Assembly (NCBI RefSeq): GCF_041378895.1
Contig: NZ_CP144212.1
Coordinates: 3,271,501 to 3,335,500, forward strand
Direction: 5' to 3'
DNA from: Dechloromonas sp. ZY10
GTDB taxonomy: Bacteria; Pseudomonadota; Gammaproteobacteria; Burkholderiales; Rhodocyclaceae
DNA length: 64,000 bases
Shown: positions 9,182-18,010 of the stretch, in pieces
How the letters are laid out: each line of letters opens with the position of its first letter
How positions within the stretch are numbered: position 1 is the stretch's first letter
Program-made: the position numbers and the translations under genes
The notes under the pieces: generated by a model
What the model was told of the DNA's origin: nothing
The model's database searches: none
Seen by the model: the letters and a program-made list of their open reading frames with translations, nothing else

Positions 9182-10120
9182 TCAGCCTTTGCGTCGGGCA
9201 CGGGGATGCGCCTGGTCATACACCGCCGCCAGGTGCTGAAAATCGAGATGGGTATAGACCTGGGTCGAGGCAATGCTGGCGTGGCCGAGCATTTCCTGGA
9301 CCGCCCGCAAGTCACCTGATGACTGCAGCACATGCGAAGCAAAAGAATGCCGCAGCATATGCGGATGCACGTGCTGCGGCAGGCCTTGCATCAGCGCCCG
9401 CCGGGCAAGGCGCAACTGGATTGACCGAGGCCCCAGACGCTGTCCGCGCTGACCGACGAACAATGCGTTTTCGTCGGCAACGGCCAATCCATCGCGCAAC
9501 GGCAACCAGGCCGCCAACGCTACCCGCGCCGCTTGTCCGACCGGGACCAGCCGGGCCTTGGCCCGCTTGCCGAGAACCCGCAACTCGCCTTCACCCAGCA
9601 CCCGCAGAGCCTCGCTACGATCAAGCATGGCCAATTCGGCCAATCGCAGGCCAGAGGAGTAAAACAGTTCGAACATCGCGCTGTCGCGCACCTCGAGAGG
9701 ATCGTCGGGGCTGCTCACGTCAAGCAGCCGTGCGGCCTCGTCGACGGCTAGCACCTTGGGCAAGCGCCGGGGCGACTTCGGCGGCCTGACCCCCTCGCAG
9801 GGATTCGCTGCCACCAGGCCTTGCCGGCCGAGCCAGGCGAAAAACCCGCGCCAGGCCGAAAGCATTCGGCCCAGGCTACGGCCGCCGAGCCCTCCGCCGT
9901 GCAACTGCGCCAGCCAGCGACGTATCAGGAAAACATCAATCTGTGCCAGCGGAGTGGCTGCAGCCAGCCCGAGCAATGCGGACAAATCCCGCCGATAACT
10001 GCTCAGGGTGTGAGGAGAGCAGCGCCGCTGCTCGGCCAAGGCCGCCAGCCAGGCGGTGGCCAGCGGTGCTTCGGGATGCTGGTCCTCTGCCACCGGAACC
10101 GGCACAGGAGGCCTGCTCAA
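9182..10120 (-). CDS. xerC: Tyrosine recombinase XerC
   Basis: A 312-aa site-specific recombinase that, with XerD, resolves chromosome dimers at dif. The N-terminal SAM-like core-binding domain contains the SPHTLSSYRRDL element. The catalytic domain shows the family residues: Arg in SSGLRLAEL, HMLRHSFASH supplying His and Arg, His in LGHASIAST and the nucleophilic Tyr in TQVYTHLD. Length is close to the usual 300 residues. It overlaps the DUF484 gene by 4 bases and forms the common dapF-DUF484-xerC operon. That conserved position separates XerC from integrases of mobile elements; no att sites or phage genes are near. Confidence 0.93.
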   Translation of the reverse strand: MSRPPVPVPVAEDQHPEAPLATAWLAALAEQRRCSPHTLSSYRRDLSALLGLAAATPLAQIDVFLIRRWLAQLHGGGLGGRSLGRMLSAWRGFFAWLGRQGLVAANPCEGVRPPKSPRRLPKVLAVDEAARLLDVSSPDDPLEVRDSAMFELFYSSGLRLAELAMLDRSEALRVLGEGELRVLGKRAKARLVPVGQAARVALAAWLPLRDGLAVADENALFVGQRGQRLGPRSIQLRLARRALMQGLPQHVHPHMLRHSFASHVLQSSGDLRAVQEMLGHASIASTQVYTHLDFQHLAAVYDQAHPRARRKG

Positions 10121-10788
10121 AGAATGCTGCGGGTAACGCGGGCCAGAGCGGCTGAAACCATCTCTCCCAGGCGCTCAAGGTACAGCGTGCCCATGTCGGC
10201 ATAAAAGCGCTGCGCCTCCTCGCTGCCCAGAGCCACCAACCCGATCGTGCCACCGCCGTTACGCAGCGCGATCAGCGCCTGCGAGCGGATGTGTGGTGCA
10301 TGCTCGCCGAACCAGGACTGGGTTCCGAAGCCGGCGGTCGAGCCGCAATACGGTCGACTCAGGGTTTCGGCGAAAACCTGTAGTTCTTCGCTGACCGCAG
10401 CGAACTCCGGCAAATCCTCGATCCCCTCGGGCTTGTGCCACAAGCGCAGTGCCACATGCGGCACCGCGAAATCGTCACGCAGGTGGAAATTCAGCAGGTG
10501 GATCACCGCCTGGAAGGTTTCCGCCGCAATCAGTCCAACCGACAGGCGGTGGACCTTTTCGCTGATGGCGTCGTTTTCCTCGCCGTAGGTAATCAACTCA
10601 GCCAGTTTGTACTCCAACTGGCGATTCTTCTCGCGCAGGGTCAGCATTTGCCGCTCGACCAGCGACACCGCCCGCCCGGCGTGCGGGTGCGGGACGAAAA
10701 TCTGTGCCATCAGATCGGCGTATTGCTCGAAGAAACCGGGGTTGCTTTGCAGATAATCGGCCACTTCTTCAGGAAAGAGAGCGCTCAT
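10117..10788 (-). CDS. DUF484 family protein (GAF-like)
   Basis: A 223-aa protein with the DUF484 hallmarks: an N-terminal [18 protein letters not shown] segment, the [22 protein letters not shown] coiled coil, and a C-terminal GAF-like region ending in the [17 protein letters not shown] helix. Its function is not established in the family. It is translationally coupled on both sides by ATGA-type 4-base overlaps, with dapF upstream and xerC downstream, the arrangement seen in many proteobacteria. Confidence 0.88.
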   Translation of the reverse strand: MSALFPEEVADYLQSNPGFFEQYADLMAQIFVPHPHAGRAVSLVERQMLTLREKNRQLEYKLAELITYGEENDAISEKVHRLSVGLIAAETFQAVIHLLNFHLRDDFAVPHVALRLWHKPEGIEDLPEFAAVSEELQVFAETLSRPYCGSTAGFGTQSWFGEHAPHIRSQALIALRNGGGTIGLVALGSEEAQRFYADMGTLYLERLGEMVSAALARVTRSIL

Positions 10789-11615
10789 AGTTCGATTTCT
10801 CCAGTAAATACGGTCACCGCCGGACCGGTCATCAACACCGGGCGTCCCGGCCCCCCCCAGGCGATGGTCAGATCGCCACCCCGGGTCGACACTCGCACCG
10901 GGGAATCGAGCAAGCCACGCCGAATCCCGGCCACGGCAGCAGCACAGGCACCGGTCCCGCAGGCCAGCGTCTCGCCCGAACCACGCTCGTACACGCGCAG
11001 GCGAATCTGGTGCCGGTCGACGATCTGCATGAATCCCGCATTAACCCGCTTGGGAAAACGCTGATGGCGTTCGATCAACGGTCCGTGTCGTTCGACCGGG
11101 TGCCGCTCGACATCGTCCACCACCTGTACGGCATGCGGATTACCCATCGAGACCACGGTAGTTTCCAGCGTCTCATCGGCAACATCGAGGAGATGAATGA
11201 TCACATCTTCATCCGCCAGGAACGGAATTTCAGCCGGCAAAAACCGTGGTTCGCCCATGTCGACCGTGACACTCCCATCGGCCTCAAGGCGCGGGGCAAT
11301 GATCCCCTTCAGGGTTTCGACGCGGATTTCGCGCTTGTCGGTCAGGCCTTGCTCGTGGACGAAGCGGACGAAACAGCGGGCACCGTTGCCGCATTGTTCA
11401 ACCTCACCGCCATCGGCATTGAAAATCCGGTAACGGAAATCAATCCCGGCCTGCGCGGCCGGTTCGACCAGCAGGATTTGGTCGCAGCCCACGCCGAAAT
11501 GCCGGTCGGCGAGGTAGCAAAGTTGCTCCGGGGACAGCGAAACATTCTGGCGAACCCCGTCGAGGACGACGAAATCGTTGCCCAGCCCATGCATCTTGGA
11601 GAATTTGAGCTTCAC
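10785..11615 (-). CDS. dapF: Diaminopimelate epimerase
   Basis: A 276-aa enzyme converting LL- to meso-diaminopimelate for lysine and peptidoglycan synthesis. The GTG at 11615 is taken as start ([15 protein letters not shown]), because GGAGGG lies just upstream and the resulting length equals that of the family; a TTG seven codons earlier would put the ribosome site inside the gene. Both catalytic Cys are present, in EQCGNGARC and ACGTGACAA. It is the first gene of the dapF-DUF484-xerC operon. Confidence 0.95.
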   Translation of the reverse strand: MKLKFSKMHGLGNDFVVLDGVRQNVSLSPEQLCYLADRHFGVGCDQILLVEPAAQAGIDFRYRIFNADGGEVEQCGNGARCFVRFVHEQGLTDKREIRVETLKGIIAPRLEADGSVTVDMGEPRFLPAEIPFLADEDVIIHLLDVADETLETTVVSMGNPHAVQVVDDVERHPVERHGPLIERHQRFPKRVNAGFMQIVDRHQIRLRVYERGSGETLACGTGACAAAVAGIRRGLLDSPVRVSTRGGDLTIAWGGPGRPVLMTGPAVTVFTGEIEL

Positions 11616-11674
11616 TTTTCCCTCCGTTTTTGACAAGAAAAAGAATAACAGAGACAGTCACTTGCCTCAAATTA

Positions 11675-12181
11675 TTAAAGCTTTTTCTCCATCACGAAAT
11701 CATCCATCACATAACGGCCCAAATCCTCGACGGTAGTCTCACGAACCACGAACCCGTATTTCTGGTAGGAGGCAATCGCCTTGGTATTGCGCTTGTTAAC
11801 CTGCAGCACCAGAGCCGGATAGCCGAGTTTGCGCGCCCGGGCCGCCACATGCTCGATCATCTGCCCACCGACACCTCGCCGTTGCACATCGGGATGGATG
11901 TAGAGCTTGTCGAGCTTGAACTCGCCCTTACGCAATTCGCTGAAGGCAAAGCCGACCCGGCGCTCGCCGACCAGCGCCTGATCCAGCCACTTGTCGGCAT
12001 CTTCCAGGTCATCGTAGAGGCGCTCGTGGCCATAACGCTGCTCAAGCATGAAATCGATCTGCTCCTGGGTGATGATCCCCGGATAGCTGGCTTGCCAGAT
12101 TTCGCGGGCCAGCGCGGCAATCGCCGGAACGTCGGGCGGCGTGATCGGACGGATAGTGATATCGATGGGTGTTGCGCTCAT
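11675..12181 (-). CDS. GNAT family N-acetyltransferase
   Basis: A 168-aa protein with a complete GNAT fold: N-terminal ITIRPITPPDVPAI strand-helix, central KLDKLYIHPDVQRRGVGGQM holding the acetyl-CoA pyrophosphate loop (Q-R-R-G-V-G-G), and the C-terminal LQVNKRNTKAIASYQKYGF motif. The substrate is unknown. The start overlaps the end of the upstream acyltransferase gene by 4 bases, so it is the last gene of that transcript; a 59-base gap separates it from dapF. Confidence 0.85.
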   Translation of the reverse strand: MSATPIDITIRPITPPDVPAIAALAREIWQASYPGIITQEQIDFMLEQRYGHERLYDDLEDADKWLDQALVGERRVGFAFSELRKGEFKLDKLYIHPDVQRRGVGGQMIEHVAARARKLGYPALVLQVNKRNTKAIASYQKYGFVVRETTVEDLGRYVMDDFVMEKKL

Positions 12182-13053
12182 TTGTAAAACCTCTGTTCTC
12201 CGGCTGGCCGGGTTTTGAAACGTTTGTGCAACCAGAAGTACTGTTCCGGCATTTTCAGGACTTCAGACTCGATGAAGCGGTTCATGAACTCGGCATCAGC
12301 CTCGATGCTGGCTCCGGGAAAATTTTCCCAGGCCGGCTGCAACTCGACCTCGTAACCGTCAGCCACCTGGCGCGTGATGCAGGGCACGACCCGGGCACCG
12401 GTCAAGCGAACCAGCCGCGACAATGCCGGGATAGTAGCCGCCTGCACCCCGAAAAAGGATGAAAAAATCGATTCTTTCGGCCCGAAATCCATATCCGGCA
12501 GATAGTAGAAGGGATAACCCTCCTTCAGGTACTTGACCACCTTGCGCAGCCCCTCCTGGCGGGATGCCAGCTGCGACGGATTGAAACGCATCCGCCCCGT
12601 ATACAGCAAACGGTTCAGGACCGGGTTTTTCTGGTTCGAGTAGACGCTGCATACCGGCGTCTCCATCGTCATCCGCGTACCGCCAGCATCGAGGCCGACG
12701 AAATGTGGCGCCAGCAGGATCGTCGGCCGCCCGTCAGCAGAACGCAAATGCTCGCCCCCACGCAGGCGAATCAGGCGTTCGAGGCGGCAGCGCGGCGCCC
12801 ACCAGCCCAGCGTACGATCAAGTACGGCCTGAGCAAAGGCAACAAAATGCCGCCGCGCCAGTTGTTCACGGTCAACTTCGCTCAAGGTCGGAAAACACAG
12901 GCGCAGGTTGGTCAGTGCCACTTGCCGCCGCTCACGGCCAAAACGGTACAAAAGATGCCCGAGAGCCGCCCCCAGGGCGCGCAGCCAGCGCAGCGGCAGC
13001 CAATGTAACCACCACAGCAAACCCAGTCCGCAATACGTTGCCAGTTTTTTCAC
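12178..13053 (-). CDS. LpxL/LpxM-family lipid A acyltransferase (second copy)
   Basis: A 291-aa inner-membrane-associated acyltransferase. The start is GTG 13053, which overlaps the stop of the preceding gene (GTGA); no better start exists without a long overlap. It has an N-terminal hydrophobic anchor (CGLGLLWWLHWLPLRWL), the catalytic H-x4-D motif in APHFVGLDAGG, the FNPSQLASRQEGL segment, and PDMDFGPKESIFSSFFG near the middle. The family adds secondary acyl chains to Kdo-lipid A. Together with the adjacent paralogue it may supply both secondary acylations. Which one is laurate- or myristate-specific cannot be told from sequence. Confidence 0.82.
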   Translation of the reverse strand: MKKLATYCGLGLLWWLHWLPLRWLRALGAALGHLLYRFGRERRQVALTNLRLCFPTLSEVDREQLARRHFVAFAQAVLDRTLGWWAPRCRLERLIRLRGGEHLRSADGRPTILLAPHFVGLDAGGTRMTMETPVCSVYSNQKNPVLNRLLYTGRMRFNPSQLASRQEGLRKVVKYLKEGYPFYYLPDMDFGPKESIFSSFFGVQAATIPALSRLVRLTGARVVPCITRQVADGYEVELQPAWENFPGASIEADAEFMNRFIESEVLKMPEQYFWLHKRFKTRPAGEQRFYK

Positions 13054-13901
13054 GCCGCAGCTCCCGGCGGGGGCTCGGCACCACCCGGCTGCTTGTAGCG
13101 GTTGTAGCCCCACAAATATTGCTCGGGGCAAGTCCGGATCAATTGCTCAATTTCACGATTGATCTGCGCCGCCCGCGCCACCGTATCCCCCTGAAGCGGC
13201 TGACCAGGCTCGGAGAAGCGTACGCGAAACCCGCGCCCGCCGGACAAGCGTTCGCCCCAGACCAGCAAGGTCACGGCCTCGGTTTCAGTCAAGCGCGCAG
13301 CCAGCGTCATCGTGTACGCTGGGCGACCGAAGAAATCGAGCCACACACCTTCGCCAGTCTTGGGCGCCTGATCCGGCAGCATCCCGACCATCTGGCCTTT
13401 TTTCAGAGCTTTGATCAAGGCGCGGACACCCGACAAATCAGCCGGTGCCAAATGCAATTGCGGCCGCTGCCGTCCCTGCAGAATCAAGGTTTGCAGCGCC
13501 GCCGACTTGGGTGCCCGATACAGCACGGTGATGTCCGACAAAGCCGACAAATACTGCGCGGTAATTTCAAAACAGCCCAGATGCGGCGTCAGGAACACGA
13601 TGCCCTTGCCCGAAGCTCGCGCCGCTTCGACCAGGGCCAGCCCTTCGACCTCCGCCACCAGAGGCAAAGCCTCCTCCAGAGTGCGGCCCCAGATACGCGC
13701 CAGTTCGAGCATCTGCTTGCCGGTTTCGCGCGCCACCTGCAAGCGGCTCACGGTTTGTGCCAGTCCGGCTTGCGCCAGGTTCTCGCATAGATGGCGGCGA
13801 TAGGTGGGCGACAACAGATAGGCCAGCAGACCCAATGCGGCGCCCAGCCAGTGCAAAGCGCACAACGGCAGGCGACCGAGAAGACGAAACAGTAAGACCA
13901 T
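13050..13901 (-). CDS. LpxL/LpxM-family lipid A acyltransferase (first copy)
   Basis: A 283-aa paralogue of the next gene. Start ATG 13901 is preceded by AGGGG; a TTG nine codons further upstream is less likely. An N-terminal membrane anchor is followed by the catalytic H-x4-E motif in TPHLGCFEIT and the LPDQAPKTGEGVWLDFFGRPAYT segment typical of HtrB/LpxL enzymes. It is the first gene of a minus-strand run (two acyltransferases, GNAT) and is divergent from metK, with 160 bases between the starts. Neighbouring metK is a familiar location in betaproteobacteria. Confidence 0.85.
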   Translation of the reverse strand: MVLLFRLLGRLPLCALHWLGAALGLLAYLLSPTYRRHLCENLAQAGLAQTVSRLQVARETGKQMLELARIWGRTLEEALPLVAEVEGLALVEAARASGKGIVFLTPHLGCFEITAQYLSALSDITVLYRAPKSAALQTLILQGRQRPQLHLAPADLSGVRALIKALKKGQMVGMLPDQAPKTGEGVWLDFFGRPAYTMTLAARLTETEAVTLLVWGERLSGGRGFRVRFSEPGQPLQGDTVARAAQINREIEQLIRTCPEQYLWGYNRYKQPGGAEPPPGAAA

Positions 13902-13915
13902 GAAGCCCCTGGGGG

Positions 13916-13943
13916 TTGAATGCTGCAAGGAAAAGTTTATTAT
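13916..13943 (+). promoter_or_regulatory. Likely metK promoter
   Basis: TTGAAT (13916-13921), a 16-base spacer and TATTAT (13938-13943). A transcript starting near 13950 would have a leader of about 110 bases before the metK ATG, containing the hairpin at 14010-14056. Confidence 0.55.
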
Positions 13944-14009
13944 TATCGGATCGCCGAGTTAAACAGACAACTTGCGGGGCGATTCAGAAAATCCGCTAAA
14001 GCGTCACCC

Positions 14010-14056
14010 GCTCCTGGTCCGAAGCCGGTAACGCAGTACCGAAGGACCGCTGGAGC
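14010..14056 (+). promoter_or_regulatory. Stem-loop in the metK leader that hides the Shine-Dalgarno
   Basis: Three stacked 5-bp helices: GCTCC 14010-14014 with GGAGC 14052-14056; GGTCC 14016-14020 with GGACC 14044-14048; CGGTA 14026-14030 with TACCG 14037-14041. Asymmetric internal loops lie between them and the apical loop is ACGCAG. The last strand contains GGAG, the only Shine-Dalgarno candidate for metK (six bases before ATG 14062), so folding would block ribosome entry. It does not look like the SAH, SAM-I or SAM-II consensus. A regulatory role is inferred. Confidence 0.5.
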
Positions 14057-14061
14057 CCGCC

Positions 14062-15225
14062 ATGAGCGAATACTTCTTCACCTCGGAATCCGTTTCCGAA
14101 GGCCATCCCGACAAGGTCGCCGACCAGATTTCCGATGCCATCCTCGACGCCATCCTGGCGCAGGATCCGCACGCCCGGGTTGCCGCCGAAACCCTGTGCA
14201 ACACCGGCCTGGTCGTCCTTGCCGGCGAAATCACCACCCACGCCAACGTCGATTACATCCAGGTCGCCCGCGACACGATCAAGCGCATCGGCTACGACAA
14301 CACCGATTACGGTATCGACTACAAGGGCTGTGCCGTGCTCGTCGCCTACGACAAGCAGAGCCCGGACATCGCCCAGGGCGTGAACAAGGCCTACGACGAC
14401 AACCTTGATCAGGGCGCCGGCGATCAGGGTCTGATGTTCGGCTACGCCTGCGACGAAACCCCGTCGCTGATGCCTTTGCCGATTTATCTCTCCCATCGCC
14501 TGGTTGAGCGCCAAGCACTGCTGCGCAAGGACGGCCGCCTGGCCTGGGCGCGTCCGGATGCCAAGTCGCAAGTCACCATCAAGTACGTCGACGGCAAGCC
14601 TTACTGCATCGACACCGTGGTGCTGTCGACCCAGCATTCGCCGGAAATCAGCCTGGAAGACCTGCGCGAGCAGACGATCGAAGAAATCATCAAACCGGTG
14701 CTGCCGAAGGAACTGGTCAAGGGCGACATCAAGTATCTGGTCAACCCGACCGGCCGCTTCGTCGTCGGCGGCCCGCAGGGCGACTGCGGCCTGACCGGCC
14801 GCAAGATCATCGTCGACACCTACGGCGGCGCCGCGCCGCATGGCGGCGGTGCCTTCTCGGGCAAGGATCCGTCCAAGGTCGACCGTTCCGCTGCCTACGC
14901 CGGCCGCTACGTCGCCAAAAACATCGTCGCCGCCGGCCTGGCCTCCAAGTGCTTGGTGCAAGTTTCGTATGCAATCGGCGTATCGCACCCGACCTCGATC
15001 ATGGTCGACACCTTCGGTACCGGCAAGGTCAGCAACGAAACCCTGACCGCGTTGGTCAAGAAACACTTCGACCTGCGCCCGAAGGGCATCGTCAACATGC
15101 TCAACCTGCTGCGTCCGATCTATCAGAAGACCGCAGCCTATGGTCACTTCGGCCGCGAAGAGCCGGAATTCTCCTGGGAAGCCACCGACCGCGCCATCCT
15201 GCTGCGCAACGACGCCGGCCTCTGA
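14062..15225 (+). CDS. metK: S-adenosylmethionine synthetase
   Basis: A 387-aa enzyme forming SAM from methionine and ATP. The N-terminus reads [28 protein letters not shown], with the family's catalytic His in EGHPDK. The [12 protein letters not shown] loop and the [23 protein letters not shown] phosphate-binding segment are intact, and length is as in E. coli MetK (384). It is followed by a strong terminator, so it is monocistronic. Together with ahcY, tlyA and metF nearby it forms a methyl-cycle block. Translation is probably modulated by the leader hairpin described separately. Confidence 0.97.
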   Translation: MSEYFFTSESVSEGHPDKVADQISDAILDAILAQDPHARVAAETLCNTGLVVLAGEITTHANVDYIQVARDTIKRIGYDNTDYGIDYKGCAVLVAYDKQSPDIAQGVNKAYDDNLDQGAGDQGLMFGYACDETPSLMPLPIYLSHRLVERQALLRKDGRLAWARPDAKSQVTIKYVDGKPYCIDTVVLSTQHSPEISLEDLREQTIEEIIKPVLPKELVKGDIKYLVNPTGRFVVGGPQGDCGLTGRKIIVDTYGGAAPHGGGAFSGKDPSKVDRSAAYAGRYVAKNIVAAGLASKCLVQVSYAIGVSHPTSIMVDTFGTGKVSNETLTALVKKHFDLRPKGIVNMLNLLRPIYQKTAAYGHFGREEPEFSWEATDRAILLRNDAGL

Positions 15226-15269
15226 ACCACCACCGGGGACATGGCCGGACGGTACGGCCCTCCTCCCGC

Positions 15270-15300
15270 AATGGCGCCCCAAATCAGGGCGCCATTTTTT
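15270..15300 (+). terminator. metK terminator
   Basis: Perfect 10-bp stem AATGGCGCCC / GGGCGCCATT with a 7-base loop, ending in a run of six T at 15295-15300. It lies 45 bases after the metK stop. Confidence 0.9.
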
Positions 15301-15306
15301 CATCGC

Positions 15307-15747
15307 TCAACCGGCAGAAGGCGCTTTTCCGGCCAGCAGGAAAGCAGCCAGCTTTTTGTCGGTGTTCATGATGTGATCAACCAGCCACTGGTTCAGGAAA
15401 GCAATCAGATCATCCGGAGTGATCAAAACCCCCGCTTTCAGATTCTCGCGAATCGAAACCACCTTGGCCGAAAAATTGCGGTGCTGCTCAAGATGCAGCG
15501 CCTGCATTGCCGCATCCTGTTCGCTGTAGCCACTTTGCTGCATCAACTCCTCTTCGGTATCGAAGTGATACAAGGCATAGCCCAGCAAATCCTGAGTGAT
15601 CTGCCCGAGAATTTCCGCCGAACACTCGCGCCCAAGGCGCTCGGCAGCTTCATTCAAGGTATGCACCAGAATCATGTGCTGTTCGTCGATCTCCGGCACC
15701 CCGGTCATCAACGCTTCCCCCCATTCGAGACGGCTTTGCACGCTCAT
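15307..15747 (-). CDS. Bacteriohemerythrin
   Basis: A 146-aa single-domain hemerythrin, a diiron protein that binds O2 reversibly. Ligand motifs appear in order: His in IDEQHMILVH, HFDTEEELM, HLEQHRNF and DHIMNTD. The start ATG 15747 has AGGAGGGG just upstream and overlaps the stop of the GGDEF-EAL gene (ATGA), so the two are translationally coupled. This pairing suggests O2 storage or delivery, or O2 signalling linked to c-di-GMP turnover. It is shorter and more canonical than the hemerythrin-like domain fused to LivF at 44724. Confidence 0.9.
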   Translation of the reverse strand: MSVQSRLEWGEALMTGVPEIDEQHMILVHTLNEAAERLGRECSAEILGQITQDLLGYALYHFDTEEELMQQSGYSEQDAAMQALHLEQHRNFSAKVVSIRENLKAGVLITPDDLIAFLNQWLVDHIMNTDKKLAAFLLAGKAPSAG

Positions 15748-17915
15748 TTCCCCCCTCCTGACACGACACTTTTCTGTTGTTTGGCATGCCGGCGTACCTG
15801 AGCCTGCCGAAACTGAGCCAATAATCGCATGAAATCGCCATGCGCCGCGATCAGGGCCGCCCATCCCCCGTCAGTCATCGGCGCGGCCGCCCACTGTCCA
15901 GCCAGCCGATGCACCTCAAAGTGCAAGACCTCCAGCGCCTTGAAGCGCTGCGAGGCGGCAAACTGCTTGCGAGTGCGGGGATCGGCAAACCACTGGCTCA
16001 TACGGCAGGCTGCATGCTCAAGACAGGGCAACGCATCAGTCCTGCCGGCACTGGCTGCTGCCTGCAAACGCTCGAACCAGTGGCGATGCGCCGTCTCCTG
16101 CAGCAGCAACTGGAAATCAGCATGACTGGGATAGCCCGTCCCCGCAACCCGCCAGCGCGGATCCGGGCAAAACTCGTCCAGCCACTCATATAAACGCTCG
16201 GCCGGCATCGGTCGGGCAATTCCATATCCCTGCATGATGTCGCAGCCCAGCGCCAGGAGCAGTAATACATGCTCGATACTTTCAACCCCTTCGGCCACCA
16301 CCTGCCGGCGGAAAGCGCTCGCCAGTCCGATCACCCCCTGCACGATCGCCAGATCGCCAGGATCACCCAACATGTCGCGCACAAATGTCTGGTCAATTTT
16401 CAGCACATCGACCGGCAAATGTTTCAAATGCACCAGCGATGAATAGCCCGTCCCGAAATCATCGAGCGCAAAGCGCAGGCCGCCGGCGTGATAACGGGAA
16501 ATCAGGCGCACCACTTGCCCGACATCCTCAAGCGCGGCAGTTTCAACAATTTCGATTTCGAGAAAGGCCAGTAACGCCTCGGGATATTTGCCGAGTAACT
16601 CGCCCAGGCGTTCCTCAAGCTGCCCATGCTGAAAATGATAGGCCGAGATATTGACGCTGATCGAAACCGGGTGCCCTGCAGCGTGCAGTTTCTGCAACTG
16701 CCGCAGGGCCTCATCCAGCACCCACTCGCCCAAACGGACAATCATTTCGTCATGTTCGATCAAGGGCAGGAACTCTGCCGGCGTACGCACCCCGAGTACC
16801 GGATGATTCCAGCGAATCAGGGCTTCCAGACCAAGTACCCGACCGCGCCTGCAATCGACCTTGGGCTGGAAGTAGAGGCAAAAATCTCCCCGCTCAAGTG
16901 CCTGCTCGATCTTGCGACGTAAGCCCTGATTGGCCCGGGCCTTGGACTCGAGCATTGGATCAAAGATATCGAAGCGGTTTTTCCCCGACTGCTTCGCGCG
17001 GTACATCGCCTGATCCGCGTGCCGTAACAACTGATCGGCATCTGAAGGATCCTGCGGTGCCAGCGTCACGCCGATGCTGGCGGAGACCCGGGCTTCGTGC
17101 CCGCCGATCCGGCAAGGCGTGGCCACTGCCTCCAGGATGCGCCGCAGCACCTGTTCGCAAGCCCCGGAGGTCTTGATCCCGCCAAGTAGCAAGGCAAATT
17201 CGTCACCACCCAGGCGGGCAGCGGTATCTTCAATCCGCAGCACGTCCCCCAGCCGGCGGGCGATCTCCTGCAGCAGTTGATCGCCGGCTGCATGCCCAAG
17301 CGTGTCATTAACCGCCTTGAAACCGTCCAGATCCATCAGGCAGACCGCCAACCACTCCCCGGAGCGACGGGCCCGGGCAATCGCCTGGCGCATCCGGTCG
17401 GCCAGCAACACCCGGTTCGGCAGCCCGGTCAACGCATCGTAATGTGCGTCGTGCTGCAAACGCCTTTCCTGCTCGACCAGCAAGGTCACATCGACCGTAC
17501 TGCTGACCGCCCCGACCTGCTCACCGGTGGCATCATCGAACATTGCGTGGGCATTGAAGCGGACCCAGCGGTGGGTATCGTCCTTGCGGATGATCCTGAC
17601 CAGCAGATTACCAACCCCCGGGTCGCCGGCCAGCGCCCGGGCCACGGGAAAGCTTTCGGGGCGACAATAAGCACCCTGCTCGGATAAGCAAAACTGCATC
17701 CACTGCAACCAATGCACCCCGGGAGCCACCAGTTCGTCATTCGCCACTTGTTCTAGGCTCGCGGTATTGGCAAAAAGCAAGCGCCCTTCGCGATCCCAGA
17801 ACTGGATACCTTCCTGAATCGTCTCAAAGACCGAACTCATCCGCGCGGTGAACAACGGCGACCAGGGTCCGACCGGGCTTTCCGGATCAATTTGCTGGCT
17901 AGCGTCAAGCAACAA
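15744..17915 (-). CDS. PAS-GGDEF-EAL protein with CZB-like C-terminus
   Basis: A 723-aa cytoplasmic c-di-GMP enzyme. A PAS domain (about 25-150) precedes GGDEF (active site 236-240) with an intact RxxD I-site at R227-D230. The EAL domain has EAL at 364-366, VNIS at 421-424, DDFGTG at 485-490, LKID at 505-508 and AEGVE at 541-545, so both synthesis and hydrolysis residues are present. The C-terminal 120 residues carry HW at 612-613, CRMSQW at 637-642 and LHFEVH at 664-669. This resembles the His/Cys pattern of the CZB zinc-binding domain of chemoreceptors and DgcZ. The downstream bacteriohemerythrin overlaps it by 4 bases. PAS plus hemerythrin points to redox or oxygen control, which is inferred. 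Confidence 0.88.
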   Translation of the reverse strand: MLLDASQQIDPESPVGPWSPLFTARMSSVFETIQEGIQFWDREGRLLFANTASLEQVANDELVAPGVHWLQWMQFCLSEQGAYCRPESFPVARALAGDPGVGNLLVRIIRKDDTHRWVRFNAHAMFDDATGEQVGAVSSTVDVTLLVEQERRLQHDAHYDALTGLPNRVLLADRMRQAIARARRSGEWLAVCLMDLDGFKAVNDTLGHAAGDQLLQEIARRLGDVLRIEDTAARLGGDEFALLLGGIKTSGACEQVLRRILEAVATPCRIGGHEARVSASIGVTLAPQDPSDADQLLRHADQAMYRAKQSGKNRFDIFDPMLESKARANQGLRRKIEQALERGDFCLYFQPKVDCRRGRVLGLEALIRWNHPVLGVRTPAEFLPLIEHDEMIVRLGEWVLDEALRQLQKLHAAGHPVSISVNISAYHFQHGQLEERLGELLGKYPEALLAFLEIEIVETAALEDVGQVVRLISRYHAGGLRFALDDFGTGYSSLVHLKHLPVDVLKIDQTFVRDMLGDPGDLAIVQGVIGLASAFRRQVVAEGVESIEHVLLLLALGCDIMQGYGIARPMPAERLYEWLDEFCPDPRWRVAGTGYPSHADFQLLLQETAHRHWFERLQAAASAGRTDALPCLEHAACRMSQWFADPRTRKQFAASQRFKALEVLHFEVHRLAGQWAAAPMTDGGWAALIAAHGDFMRLLAQFRQAQVRRHAKQQKSVVSGGGK

Positions 17916-18010
17916 CTGGGCGATCCCTCATTAAGCAAACAGTGGTAAAGAATTTTCAGCTTCAACGTTAGATAATACTACCTAGTTGGACGCCCCCAAG
18001 AGTTTGCCAA

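Noticed and set aside
9182-10120. Tyrosine recombinase considered as a mobile-element integrase
   Set aside because: Gene order dapF-DUF484-xerC with 4-base overlaps marks it as the housekeeping XerC; no attachment repeats or phage genes are near, and the tRNA cluster is 13 kb away.
13950-14061. metK leader as a known SAM riboswitch
   Set aside because: The conserved blocks of SAM-I, SAM-II and SAH aptamers are not found; reported only as an unclassified hairpin.
13996-15303. 435-codon frame antisense to metK
   Set aside because: metK on the opposite strand is unmistakable; the antisense product has no motif or ribosome site.
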